Assembly (NCBI GenBank): GCA_964462035.1
Contig: CAYXAP010000025.1
Location: forward strand, 1-64,000
DNA: 64,000 nt
Reading direction: 5' to 3'
Origin: UBA1660 sp964462035
GTDB lineage: Bacteria > Myxococcota_A > Polyangia > Polyangiales > Houyiibacteriaceae
The notes beneath the pieces were generated by a model. The model saw only the letters and a program-made list of their open reading frames with translations, was not told the origin of the DNA and ran no database searches. The translations under genes were made by a program, and so were the position numbers. Positions 26,059 to 34,110 of the stretch are shown here, piece by piece. Within the stretch, counting starts at the first letter, position 1; each line of letters opens with the position of its first letter.

Positions 26059-26891
26059 GAATCGGTCTCCACTCGGGTCAGGGGGAAGAGCTGCATGTTG
26101 AGCTGCACGACGACCTCCGGGTCGGTCTCCTCGGCGCTGAGCTCGAGGAGCTCGCGCCGGAACGCCTGGAGCCGACGCTTGAGCTCGGCCAGTCCGTCCG
26201 GCGCCAGGCAGAGGGTGAGAGCCGAGATGTCCCGCTCGGCCGAGGGGACGTCCTCGATGGAAGCGGCGCCGCGCTGAATCATCATCCGATGGTAGTTCGC
26301 GATGTGGAGGGCGTGCATCTCGGGGCCCGTCGAGACGATCGGCTCGCCCTGGCTGATGCGGCCATCCTCCGCGCGAACGAGCAGCCCGAGCTCGAGCAGC
26401 GTGTCGAGCGCGCGAGCCGCTTCGGCGCGAGCGATCGGCGGACGGAGCCGACTCGCGATCCACTCGGCGTCGGCTTCGAAATCGGCGCGAGCCGCGAGCT
26501 CGCGAATGGCGGGCAGGTACCAGGTGGAGTGGTACTCGGCGTGCGCCATCTCCAGTCGATGGGCAGAGCGATAGCGCCGGAAGCCGGTGAGCCGACGGTA
26601 CGCCGCGTTCTTCTCGTCGGCGCTCTTGGCCTGGTTGAAGGCCACCAGATCCTGGAAGTACGCCGCCGCCGTCCCGTCCAAACCGCAGGCGTTGGCGAAA
26701 CGCGCCGCCATCTCGGAGGAGAGGTTCCGATCCCCGTCGATCACCAGCTTCAGGTAGTTCGGGGAACGAAGGCCGGCGCGCCGCGAGAACGCCCGATAGG
26801 AGAAGCGGCCCGACGACTTCTTGGCCTCGTAGTAGTCGCGCAGGAAGGCGCGATAGTCGAGGAACTCGAAGACGTCGGGGCCGGCGGCCAT
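26055..26891 (-). CDS. TIGR02147 family (DUF4423) putative regulator
   Basis: A 278-residue cytoplasmic protein beginning PDVFEFLDYRAFLRDYYEAKK, the hallmark opening of TIGR02147 proteins, followed by SYRAFSRRAGLRSPNYLKLVIDGDRNLS, an HTH-like segment, and a helical C-terminal region (YHSTWYLPAIRELAARADF, AARALDTLLELGLLVRAEDG, DISALTLCLAPDGLAELKRRL). This family is expanded in Fibrobacter and Bdellovibrio-like bacteria and is thought to be regulatory, though no member's role is firmly known to me. The ATG at 26891 has GAGGG upstream. Longer frames upstream are shadows of the divergent gene. It is coupled to the GTETGNP lipoprotein. Confidence 0.88.
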   Translation of the reverse strand: MAAGPDVFEFLDYRAFLRDYYEAKKSSGRFSYRAFSRRAGLRSPNYLKLVIDGDRNLSSEMAARFANACGLDGTAAAYFQDLVAFNQAKSADEKNAAYRRLTGFRRYRSAHRLEMAHAEYHSTWYLPAIRELAARADFEADAEWIASRLRPPIARAEAARALDTLLELGLLVRAEDGRISQGEPIVSTGPEMHALHIANYHRMMIQRGAASIEDVPSAERDISALTLCLAPDGLAELKRRLQAFRRELLELSAEETDPEVVVQLNMQLFPLTRVETDS

Positions 26892-26938
26892 CGGACCCTC
26901 ACGATGGCGTGACGGGGCATTCGGGGCAAGGGCGTTTT

Positions 26939-26955
26939 GTATACTGAGTGTATAC
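26939..26955. promoter_or_regulatory. GTATAC-TGAGT-GTATAC operator candidate
   Basis: Two self-palindromic GTATAC boxes (26939-26944 and 26950-26955) spaced by five bases, period 11, lie in the 99-bp divergent gap between the TIGR02147 gene and the propeller lipoprotein. One helical turn of spacing is what a dimeric DNA-binding protein would use. This AT-rich spot stands out from its GC-rich surroundings. Confidence 0.5.
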
Positions 26956-26990
26956 GGTTTGTGGTTGCAGAGCCCCACGGAGACGTCAGC

Positions 26991-29603
26991 ATGACCTTCA
27001 TGAATCAAGCGGCATCGACCCGTATAAACAGGGCATTTCGGACCACGACATCCATTTCCGCGATCCGAGCACTCTGTATTCTGTCGCTGACGTTCGCCGC
27101 GTGTGACTGCGATGGCGGAGACCCGCTCCCGGACGGTGGCCCCGGCACCGATCTCGCGGTCCCGGACGACGCGATGGTGGACGCAGGACTCGACGGTTCC
27201 GTCGAGGACGACGCGGACATGGACGGCGGGTCTCCCGAAGCGCTCCAGGTGGAACGCTGGGGGGCGCGCATGTGGGGGCCGGCGATCGCCGTGACGCTGG
27301 GCGCCGACTCGGCCTGGATCGGCACTCGCGCGGTGCTGGACGAGACCACCAGTGAGGTCCACGGCCAGCTGCTGCGCGTGAACCGGGGCACCGGTGTCGT
27401 GGAGGTCTTCGACGACGAGCTGCCAGACGCCGTGCTGCCCGGCGGCGGCAGCGGTCCGACGAGCACCGGACGGGTCATCGAGCAGAGCGAGCGAACGTTG
27501 GCGCTGGCGCCGGACGGCATCGTGGTGCTGGACACGACGGGGAGCCGAATCGTGGCGCTGTCCGTCGGTGGCTCCAACGCCAGCCCGACGGAGATGGTGG
27601 ATGGCGGCGACACCCTCTGGGTCGCGAGCGACGCGGGTCTCCTCGACGTGGACCCGAGCTCGCTCGCGGTGCGCGCTTCCACCGACGTGGCGACCCTCGG
27701 TGGGCAGCCGACGGCGCTGGCCGTGGACGAGGCAACGGGCGACGTGTACGCGACACTGGTCGCCGATGGCGGGCCCGGGTCCATCGTGCGCGTCCGTGAC
27801 GGCGCAGTCGCGGCCACCCTGACGCCCGGCGGCGCCGTGCCCGAAGGCGCGCCGAAGGACGTGGTCTTCTCGCCGAGCCGAGGGGTGGCCTACGTCGCGA
27901 TCGCCAGCTGGAACCAGGCGCTCGGTGGGGTCATCAGCTGGGACGGCGACGACGGCATGGAGTGGATCGCCTCCGAGGGCGAGCTCACCGAGGCGCTGAC
28001 CCGAGACCCCGGCGCCTTCGGCGCCTCGGTGCTCGCGCTCGCCGACGACGAGGGCCTCCTGCTCGTGGGGGGGCAGATCCAGTCGAGCCTCGGCGGGCTC
28101 CGCGGCGGCGGGCTGGCGGTGATCGATCTCGCGCAGCTGCCCACCCTGGCCATCGGCGGGACCACCAGCGCGCGGTCCGGCCTCGGCGGCGACCACATCG
28201 GCGACCTCGAGTACGACGAGGACACCCACCGGATCTGGGTCTCCTCGTGGTTCGCCTGCAACGAGTCCCGCCTCGGCTTCGCCGGCGTCGACACGCTGAC
28301 GTGGGTCGATGGCGAGCCGCGCTTCACCAAGCCGGTCGTCGGAGGCGTGCGCGCGCTCGAGACGGTCGATGGGGAGGTCTGGCTCGGTCTGCGCGACGAC
28401 ATCCCCGGCCTCCGCTGCTTCGGCTTCAACAGCCAGCAGGGGCTCGTCGCGATTCGCTCCAACCAGGGCGGCGAGGCGGTCGAGCTGCCGCCGGTCACCG
28501 ACTTCGGCTACTGGCACCCGAACCGCATCGGCCCGAGCGAAATCCTCCCGGGCGAAGGCGGAACCATGGTGCTCCAGGTTCGCCGGGACTCGCTCTACAT
28601 CACCGATGGGAGTCGCGCGTTCTTGCAGAACCCGACCTCCCTCGGGCCCTCGCTCTGGCTCCACGACGTCGCGTGGGAGGGCACCGATGCCTTCTGGCTC
28701 GGCGGTCGCGCGTCCCACTCCGCAGGCGACGGACCGGAGCTGGCCGACGTCGGTCCCCGGGGGGCCGCGCGGGTCTCGCTCTCGGGCGGGACCATCGACG
28801 AGGTCACGCACTACGTCCGCGCGACCCGGGACCCCGCGGGACCGGACACGGTCACCGGTCTGCCTTCGAGCGACGTCCGCGCGATCGTCCCCGACGGCGA
28901 CGTCGTCTGGCTGATCAGCGGCATCGAGCGCATCTATGGCGGCAGCGTCGACCGCAACGACGGCGAGCCCTTCGTGCTTGGCGGCGAGCAGCGACGCGGT
29001 GGCCTCACCGAGGTCGCGGCGGACGGCTCGATCACCGTGGTCGCCGACGCGACGGAGATCCCCGACGGTCGCGCGGCCGCGCTCGACCCCGAAGGCGTGC
29101 TGCACATCCTCGACGCGCGAAACGGTCTCCTGCGTTGGACCGGCTCCGCGATCGAGTCGGTCGAGCTCCCGGTCGAGGTGCCGGCCGGCGCCATCCCGCA
29201 AACGCTCGTCTTCGGCAGCGAGGGCACGATGGTCCTCGGATACGACACCGGCGCGCTCGTGCAGATCGGTGACGCCGCCGAGTGGCTCGACGGCTTCGGC
29301 TACGTGTGGACGGCGATGGAACGCGGCGCCGGCGTCGTGCTCCTCGGCACCGACGAGGGGCTCGTTCGTGTCCGCGCTCCGGGCGTCGGTCCGATCGCCG
29401 AGCCCGCACCAGCGACCGGCGCGCGACCGCCGGTCCTGGTCATCCGCGATGGCGGCATGATGATGGGCGACCCCGACATGGGCGTGCCCGACATGGGCGG
29501 TCCGAGCTGCAAGGTCGAAGCCGATCCGTGCAGCCCCGGCGAGTGCTGCGCAGGGCTGGTCTGCGGCGGCAGCGGCATCGTGACCGCCTGCGTCCCCGAG
29601 TGA
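26991..29603 (+). CDS. Large beta-propeller lipoprotein
   Basis: An 870-residue protein. Following a long charged N region, the segment AIRALCILSLTFAAC is a signal with lipobox TFAAC; the mature form starts CDCDGGDPLPDGGPGTD, an acidic linker. The body is a propeller built of strands such as VWLGLRDDIPGLRCFG, LVAIRSNQGGEAVELPPVTDFGYWHPNRIG, LALAPDGIVVLDTTGSRIVALSVG and GSEGTMVLGYDTGALVQIG, comparable with two-component-regulator propellers. The tail ends with a small cysteine cluster, CSPGECCAGLVCGG, related to the repeats of the 44.7-kb protein. ATG at 26991 was chosen; an ATG at 27000 is the alternative. It is divergent from the TIGR02147 regulator. Confidence 0.83.
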   Translation: MTFMNQAASTRINRAFRTTTSISAIRALCILSLTFAACDCDGGDPLPDGGPGTDLAVPDDAMVDAGLDGSVEDDADMDGGSPEALQVERWGARMWGPAIAVTLGADSAWIGTRAVLDETTSEVHGQLLRVNRGTGVVEVFDDELPDAVLPGGGSGPTSTGRVIEQSERTLALAPDGIVVLDTTGSRIVALSVGGSNASPTEMVDGGDTLWVASDAGLLDVDPSSLAVRASTDVATLGGQPTALAVDEATGDVYATLVADGGPGSIVRVRDGAVAATLTPGGAVPEGAPKDVVFSPSRGVAYVAIASWNQALGGVISWDGDDGMEWIASEGELTEALTRDPGAFGASVLALADDEGLLLVGGQIQSSLGGLRGGGLAVIDLAQLPTLAIGGTTSARSGLGGDHIGDLEYDEDTHRIWVSSWFACNESRLGFAGVDTLTWVDGEPRFTKPVVGGVRALETVDGEVWLGLRDDIPGLRCFGFNSQQGLVAIRSNQGGEAVELPPVTDFGYWHPNRIGPSEILPGEGGTMVLQVRRDSLYITDGSRAFLQNPTSLGPSLWLHDVAWEGTDAFWLGGRASHSAGDGPELADVGPRGAARVSLSGGTIDEVTHYVRATRDPAGPDTVTGLPSSDVRAIVPDGDVVWLISGIERIYGGSVDRNDGEPFVLGGEQRRGGLTEVAADGSITVVADATEIPDGRAAALDPEGVLHILDARNGLLRWTGSAIESVELPVEVPAGAIPQTLVFGSEGTMVLGYDTGALVQIGDAAEWLDGFGYVWTAMERGAGVVLLGTDEGLVRVRAPGVGPIAEPAPATGARPPVLVIRDGGMMMGDPDMGVPDMGGPSCKVEADPCSPGECCAGLVCGGSGIVTACVPE

Positions 29604-29662
29604 GCGGGTGGTCGGTGACGTGGTGACCCCCGGCCGATCGTCGTAGAGGAGCTTCCCGCGCA

Positions 29663-29700
29663 GGCTCTCCGCTGCCTCCGCCGAGGCCTGCGGGAGAGCC
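29663..29700 (+). terminator. Nested hairpin, terminator-like
   Basis: GGCTCTCC (29663-29670) pairs with GGAGAGCC (29693-29700), and within it GCCTC (29674-29678) pairs with GAGGC (29683-29687). It lies 60 bases after the propeller lipoprotein stop. There is no T-run, so termination would not be of the simple intrinsic type. The remainder of this 227-bp gap shows nothing else clear. Confidence 0.4.
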
Positions 29701-29830
29701 GCGATCCGGCCGGTCCCCGCTGGCGGGCCACTGCCCGCATCCGCCCGTCCACCGCCCCCTGAGGGCGACCCACCGAATCGCGGTTGAAGGGCGTTCGGGG
29801 GCCTTCTAGGGTCCGCCCCCGGAGAGCCCC

Positions 29831-31432
29831 ATGGAACGATCCCTTCAGACCACCGAGCCCACCCGCACCATCCCCGCCATCGACCCCGCGACCCAGGAGC
29901 CCCTGGGCGAGGCGCCGATCATGGACGCCGCCGAGGTCCGCGCCGCCGTCGAGCGAGCGCGCGCCGCGCAGGTCGCCTGGGGCAAGACCAGCTTCCGCCA
30001 GCGCCGGGCCGTGATGCGGACGCTGATGAACCGCATCCTCGAGGAGCACGAGGCGATCTGCCGCGCCGCCGTTCGCGACTCGGGCAAGACGATGGTCGAC
30101 GCCGCGCTCGGCGAGGTCTTCCCGGTGCTCGAGAAGATCCGCTACGTGCTCGCGCACGGCGAGAAGGACCTGAAGCCCGAGAAGCGCCGCAGCGGCATCC
30201 TCGCGCAGAAGGGCGCCCGCGTGGAGTTCCACCCGCTCGGCGTGGTGGGCGTGATCTGCCCCTGGAACTTCCCCTTCCACAACCTGCTCTGCCCGACGGT
30301 GCCGGCGCTCTTCGCGGGCAATGGCGTCGTCGCCAAGGTCTCCGAACACACCTCGTGGTCGGCGGAGCCCTACCTGCGGATCCTCCGCGAGGCCCTGACC
30401 GCCCACGGCCACTCACCGGAGCTGGTGCAGGTCGTCACCGGCTACGGCGCGACCGGCTCGGCGCTGGTGACCAGCGGCGCCGACAAGATCTTCTTCACCG
30501 GCTCGCCGCAGAACGGCCGCAAGGTGATGGAGGCCGCGAGCCAGGGCCCGACCGACGTCGTGCTCGAGCTCGGCGGCAAGGACCCGATGATCGTCTGCGA
30601 CGACGCCGACCTCGACCACGCGGTCGAGCAGGCGATGCTCGGCGTGTTCACCGCCTGCGGGCAGATGTGCGTCGGCGTCGAACGCATCTATGTCTTCGAC
30701 TCGGTCTACGACGAGTTCGTCCGGCGCGTGAGCGCCGGCGCGAAGAAGCTCCGGCAGGGCACGCCGCTCGGCGGCCAGACCGTCGACTGCGGCGCGATGA
30801 CCATGCCGCGACAGCTCGACATCATCGAGGACCTGCTGACCGATGCGAAGGCCAAGGGCGCCCGAGTGCTGGTCGGCGGCGAGCGCGCGACCGAGCTCGG
30901 CCCTCAGTTCTTCCAGCCGACCGTGCTCGTCGATGTCGACCACTCGATGCGCATCGTCCACGAAGAGCAGTTCGGCCCGGTCATGTCGATCCTCCGCGTG
31001 AAGGACGAGGCCGAAGCCATCGCCAAGGCCAACGACAGCGCCTACGGCCTCGGGTCGAGCGTGTTCACGAAGGACACGAAGCGCGCCGACCGGATGGCGG
31101 CCCAGCTCCGCACCGGAATGACGGTCATCAACGACTACGGCATCGCCTACATGATCCAGTCGCTGCCCTTCGGCGGAGTGGGCATCAGTGGCATCGGCCG
31201 CATCAACGGCCGCGAAGGGCTGCGCTCCTGCACCAACACCAAGGCCGTGGTCACCGACCGCTTCCCGATCGGCAAGGGCGTGAGCGTCTATCCGATCCAG
31301 CCGAGCACCTATGGGCTGGTCCGCGCCGTGTGCGGACTCGTGTACGGCGAAGGGGTCCGCGGCCGGGCCCGGCATGCGGTCGACGCAGCTCGACTCTTCG
31401 CCAGTGAAGTTCGTTCGCGAAAGTCCAGCTGA
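29831..31432 (+). CDS. Aldehyde dehydrogenase (NAD(P)-dependent)
   Basis: A 533-residue ALDH superfamily enzyme oxidising an aldehyde to an acid in the cytoplasm. Active-site residues are in place: Asn146 in the CPWNFP segment, Lys169 in VVAKV, the cofactor motif FTGSP (222-226), Glu246 in LELGGKDP, and the nucleophile Cys280 in GQMCVG. Family-typical closing blocks EEQFGPVMSI and the GIGRINGREGLRSCT region follow. The C-terminal 50 residues (YPIQPSTYGLVRAVCGLVYGEG) are longer than in many ALDHs and may contact a membrane, as in fatty aldehyde types. The substrate is not predictable. ATG at 29831 has GGAGAG upstream. Confidence 0.92.
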   Translation: MERSLQTTEPTRTIPAIDPATQEPLGEAPIMDAAEVRAAVERARAAQVAWGKTSFRQRRAVMRTLMNRILEEHEAICRAAVRDSGKTMVDAALGEVFPVLEKIRYVLAHGEKDLKPEKRRSGILAQKGARVEFHPLGVVGVICPWNFPFHNLLCPTVPALFAGNGVVAKVSEHTSWSAEPYLRILREALTAHGHSPELVQVVTGYGATGSALVTSGADKIFFTGSPQNGRKVMEAASQGPTDVVLELGGKDPMIVCDDADLDHAVEQAMLGVFTACGQMCVGVERIYVFDSVYDEFVRRVSAGAKKLRQGTPLGGQTVDCGAMTMPRQLDIIEDLLTDAKAKGARVLVGGERATELGPQFFQPTVLVDVDHSMRIVHEEQFGPVMSILRVKDEAEAIAKANDSAYGLGSSVFTKDTKRADRMAAQLRTGMTVINDYGIAYMIQSLPFGGVGISGIGRINGREGLRSCTNTKAVVTDRFPIGKGVSVYPIQPSTYGLVRAVCGLVYGEGVRGRARHAVDAARLFASEVRSRKSS

Positions 31433-31452
31433 CCGCTGCCCTAAGAAAACGC

Positions 31453-31525
31453 GGGGCATCGAGCCCCCTGCGAAAAAAATCACGGCTGGAGTGATCACTT
31501 TTCGTACGCCGCGCCTACTAGGCGC
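31453..31525. other. Palindrome-dense leader ahead of the metalloprotease gene
   Basis: Three palindromes are packed into this gap: GGGGC-ATCGA-GCCCC (31453-31467, flanked by A-runs), AGTGATCACT (31490-31499), and the perfect GCGCCTA-C-TAGGCGC (31511-31525). The last ends two bases before the GTG start at 31528, where a ribosome site would be expected. They may be operators or an RNA structure limiting translation. Confidence 0.45.
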
Positions 31526-31527
31526 AC

Positions 31528-33435
31528 GTGAAGTACCGCAGTTTGGTCCTTGGCGTATCCCTCCCCATCCTGCTCGGCCTCGGCTGCAACCCCGGTGAGC
31601 TGAGCCGGACCGGTCCGGTCTACACCCTCCCCGACGGCTCCGTGGACCCCACGGATCCCACCGACCCGACCGACCCCACCGATCCCACGGACCCGACCGA
31701 TCCGACGGATCCCACCGACCCGACCGACCCCACGGATCCCACCGATCCGACGGACCCGGTCGACCCGGGGGACATCTATCCGTACGTGACGGCCGGGACC
31801 CGATGCTCGGGCGGGGCCATCCGCGAGTTCCTCGTGCTCTCCACGGAGCCGGCGAGCTGCGCCACCCACGCCGAGGCGTTCCAGGCCGACGACCCCGCAC
31901 GCTTCGTGCGCATCTCCCTCCCCGGGTCGGCGAGCTTCACCACCACCCAGACGCTCTGCGTCGATGGCGCGTGTGCGCCGTCGGAGTTGAGCGTCGCCTT
32001 CGACGGCACGCGGGGGTCCTGGCAGGGGACCGTCGCCGGGGTCGCGCGCGATCAGTCGTTCACCGCGACGCGCTGCGACTTCGATGCCCACCTGCCCCCG
32101 ACCGCCGGCGACTCGCCAGTGGGCGACTTGACCATTCGCGAGGTCGCCATCTACCAGGGCGTGAAGATCCCGATCGTGCAGGGCGGCTCGCAGGTGAGCC
32201 CGAGCGCGCCGATCGTCGCCGGCCGCGAAGCGCTCGTGCGGGTCTTCGTCGAGCCCGGCTCCGGCTGGGATGGACGCGAGACCGTCGCGCGCCTCGACCT
32301 CGGCAGCGGTGAGCCGATCGAGGCCCGCGCGACCATCGATGGCGGCTCGAGCGAGGGAGATGGCTCGTCGACCTTCAACCTCTTCGTGCCGGGCGATCGC
32401 ATCACCGAAGACGTCCGCTTCGCCATCGGCATCTACGACCTCGACCCCGAGTGCAGCGGCGGAACCGGCAGCGGTGGCGCCCGCTTCCCCTCGAGCGGCA
32501 CCGCCACCCTCCCCGCCCGCTCGATGGGCGGCACCTTCGACGTCGTCATCGTGCCCGTCGCCTACGACGCGGACGGCTCCGGCCGGATGCCGGACACCAG
32601 CCCGGCGACGATGGAGGCCTGGCGCGACTACATGTACTCGCTCTTCCCGGTGGCCGATCTGAACCTCAGCGTCCGCTCGCGGCCGTTGCGCTGGAGCTCG
32701 ACCATTGGCGCCAACGGCAGCGGTTGGTCCAGCCTGCTGAACCAGTGCATGGCCGAACGGAACAACGACGGCGTGGCCCCGGACACTTACTACTACTGCA
32801 TCTTCGCGCCCTCCGACTCGTTCCGGACCTTCTGCTCCCGTGGCTGCGTGAGCGGACTCGGCCCGGTGCCGAGTGCGCGCGACTCCTACTCGCGCGCGTC
32901 GATCGGCCTCGGCTACGCGAGCTCCAACGGCACCTTCGCCCACGAGGTCGGCCACTCGCTCGGCCGCCCGCACGCCCCTTGTGGCGGAGCGTCCGGCGCA
33001 GAGGCGGGCTTCCCTTACAGCGGCGGTGGCATCGGCGCCTGGGGCTACGATGTGCTCTCCCGTGAGCTGAAGGATCCCAGCCGGCACTCGGACATCATGG
33101 GCTACTGCGACTCGCAGTGGATCAGCGACTACAACTACGAGAACATCTTCGAGCGCATCGCCACGGTGAAGGGCGCCTTCGCCATCAGCGCGGCGCCGCA
33201 GCCCTTCGCCACGATCGTGGTCGAGCCCGACGGGTCGCTCGTGCCCGGCGATGTGGTCGAGATGCCCTTCGCGCCCGATGGCGACGGCGTCACCGGCACC
33301 TGGAGCAACGGCGCGACCACCGAAGGTGTCTTCATGCCCGTCGACCACATCGACGGCGGCATCCTCTACCTGCCCCTGCCCGAAGGCTCGGTGGACTCCG
33401 TCACCATCCCCGGCTTCGGCACCGTCCGCTACTGA
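31528..33435 (+). CDS. Metzincin-like zinc metalloprotease lipoprotein with TDP repeats
   Basis: A 635-residue lipoprotein (lipobox LLGLGC, mature N terminus CNPGELSRTG). About a dozen consecutive Thr-Asp-Pro repeats follow (residues roughly 42-76), a rigid spacer from the membrane. The catalytic domain has the zinc motif HEVGHSLGRPH (His472, Glu473, His476, His482) and a Met-turn in SDIMGYCD, the metzincin arrangement, closest in look to M66-type proteases (the motif continues HAPC). Several cysteines support an extracytoplasmic location. It probably cleaves surface or host/prey proteins; this is inferred. The start is GTG, and the ribosome site is obscured by a palindrome. Confidence 0.86.
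   Translation: MKYRSLVLGVSLPILLGLGCNPGELSRTGPVYTLPDGSVDPTDPTDPTDPTDPTDPTDPTDPTDPTDPTDPTDPTDPVDPGDIYPYVTAGTRCSGGAIREFLVLSTEPASCATHAEAFQADDPARFVRISLPGSASFTTTQTLCVDGACAPSELSVAFDGTRGSWQGTVAGVARDQSFTATRCDFDAHLPPTAGDSPVGDLTIREVAIYQGVKIPIVQGGSQVSPSAPIVAGREALVRVFVEPGSGWDGRETVARLDLGSGEPIEARATIDGGSSEGDGSSTFNLFVPGDRITEDVRFAIGIYDLDPECSGGTGSGGARFPSSGTATLPARSMGGTFDVVIVPVAYDADGSGRMPDTSPATMEAWRDYMYSLFPVADLNLSVRSRPLRWSSTIGANGSGWSSLLNQCMAERNNDGVAPDTYYYCIFAPSDSFRTFCSRGCVSGLGPVPSARDSYSRASIGLGYASSNGTFAHEVGHSLGRPHAPCGGASGAEAGFPYSGGGIGAWGYDVLSRELKDPSRHSDIMGYCDSQWISDYNYENIFERIATVKGAFAISAAPQPFATIVVEPDGSLVPGDVVEMPFAPDGDGVTGTWSNGATTEGVFMPVDHIDGGILYLPLPEGSVDSVTIPGFGTVRY
31646..31764 (+). repeat. Tandem 9-bp repeat encoding Thr-Asp-Pro
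   Basis: Units of the form ACC/G-GAC/T-CCC/G run for about 13 copies inside the metalloprotease gene. Third-position changes between units show the protein sequence is kept while the DNA drifts, so the spacer length is under selection at the protein level, though copy-number slippage would be easy. Confidence 0.85.
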
Positions 33436-33442
33436 GCCGCAT

Positions 33443-34069
33443 CTAGCCCTTGGCCGGCGCCTCGCTCACCACGAAGTGAGCGAGGTCGCGAACGTGGGCG
33501 AGCAGGGCCTCGTCCACCTCTTCGTCGCTCGCGTGCGGCTCGCCGATGAGCTCGCGGACGTCTTTCGGGCTCGCCGTGGCCAGCCGAGCCACGTGCGCCA
33601 CGCCGGAGTGGAAGCGCAGCCGAATCCGCTGGATGTCGAGCCCGGTCCGCTCGGCGATCGGCTTGGTCCAACCGGCGATCAGGGCCTCCTGCACACCCGG
33701 CATCATCGGCGCCGCGATGCCCCCGCCCTCCGCGATCCGCTTGAGGTTGTAGCGGAGCAGCGCCTGCCACTTGCGACAGAGCCGCAGCCCCACCTCACCC
33801 GCGTCCGCCAAGACCTCGGCGATCGGGCGCTCGTCGCTCGCCAGGCGCGGGCGCCACTCGCCCTCGACCCGCGCCAGCTCCGTGAAGAAGAGCTGCAGGC
33901 TCGCCTCCATCATGCCGTCGACGCCGTCGAAGTGATGGTTGATGAGGCTCACGCTCACGCCGGCACGCCGCGCCACCTCGCGCCCGCTGAGCTGGGCGGG
34001 GCCCCGCTCGCGGAGCACCTCGATCGCGGCCTGGATGATCTTCTCGCGGCTGTCGCTGCCTTCGGCCAT
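33443..34069 (-). CDS. TetR-family transcriptional regulator
   Basis: A 208-residue repressor-type protein. The N-terminal helix-turn-helix reads REKIIQAAIEVLRERGPAQLSGREVARRAGVSVSLINHHFDG, the standard TetR DNA-binding block ending in a NHHF variant of the usual YxHF. The C-terminal region is helical with VGLRLCRKWQALLRYNLKRIAE and FHSGVAHVARLATASP and should bind a small molecule. ATG at 34069 gives normal family length; the longer frame upstream is a shadow of the MopE gene. It converges with the metalloprotease gene, seven bases apart, so its target is not evident. Confidence 0.88.
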   Translation of the reverse strand: MAEGSDSREKIIQAAIEVLRERGPAQLSGREVARRAGVSVSLINHHFDGVDGMMEASLQLFFTELARVEGEWRPRLASDERPIAEVLADAGEVGLRLCRKWQALLRYNLKRIAEGGGIAAPMMPGVQEALIAGWTKPIAERTGLDIQRIRLRFHSGVAHVARLATASPKDVRELIGEPHASDEEVDEALLAHVRDLAHFVVSEAPAKG

Positions 34070-34110
34070 CGCCGGGAGTCTAAACCCACCGGGCGCCCGC
34101 CGCTCGGGGA

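Noticed and set aside
25378..26463. Longer 361-residue version of the GTETGNP lipoprotein
   Set aside because: The extra N-terminal part is Arg/Ala-rich, antisense-like and overlaps the TIGR02147 coding region; the GTG at 26058 gives a proper lipoprotein signal.
31453..31476. GGGGC-ATCGA-GCCCC followed by A-run as terminator of aldehyde dehydrogenase
   Set aside because: On the plus strand the stem is followed by A residues, not T; as a minus-strand terminator there is no gene feeding into it.
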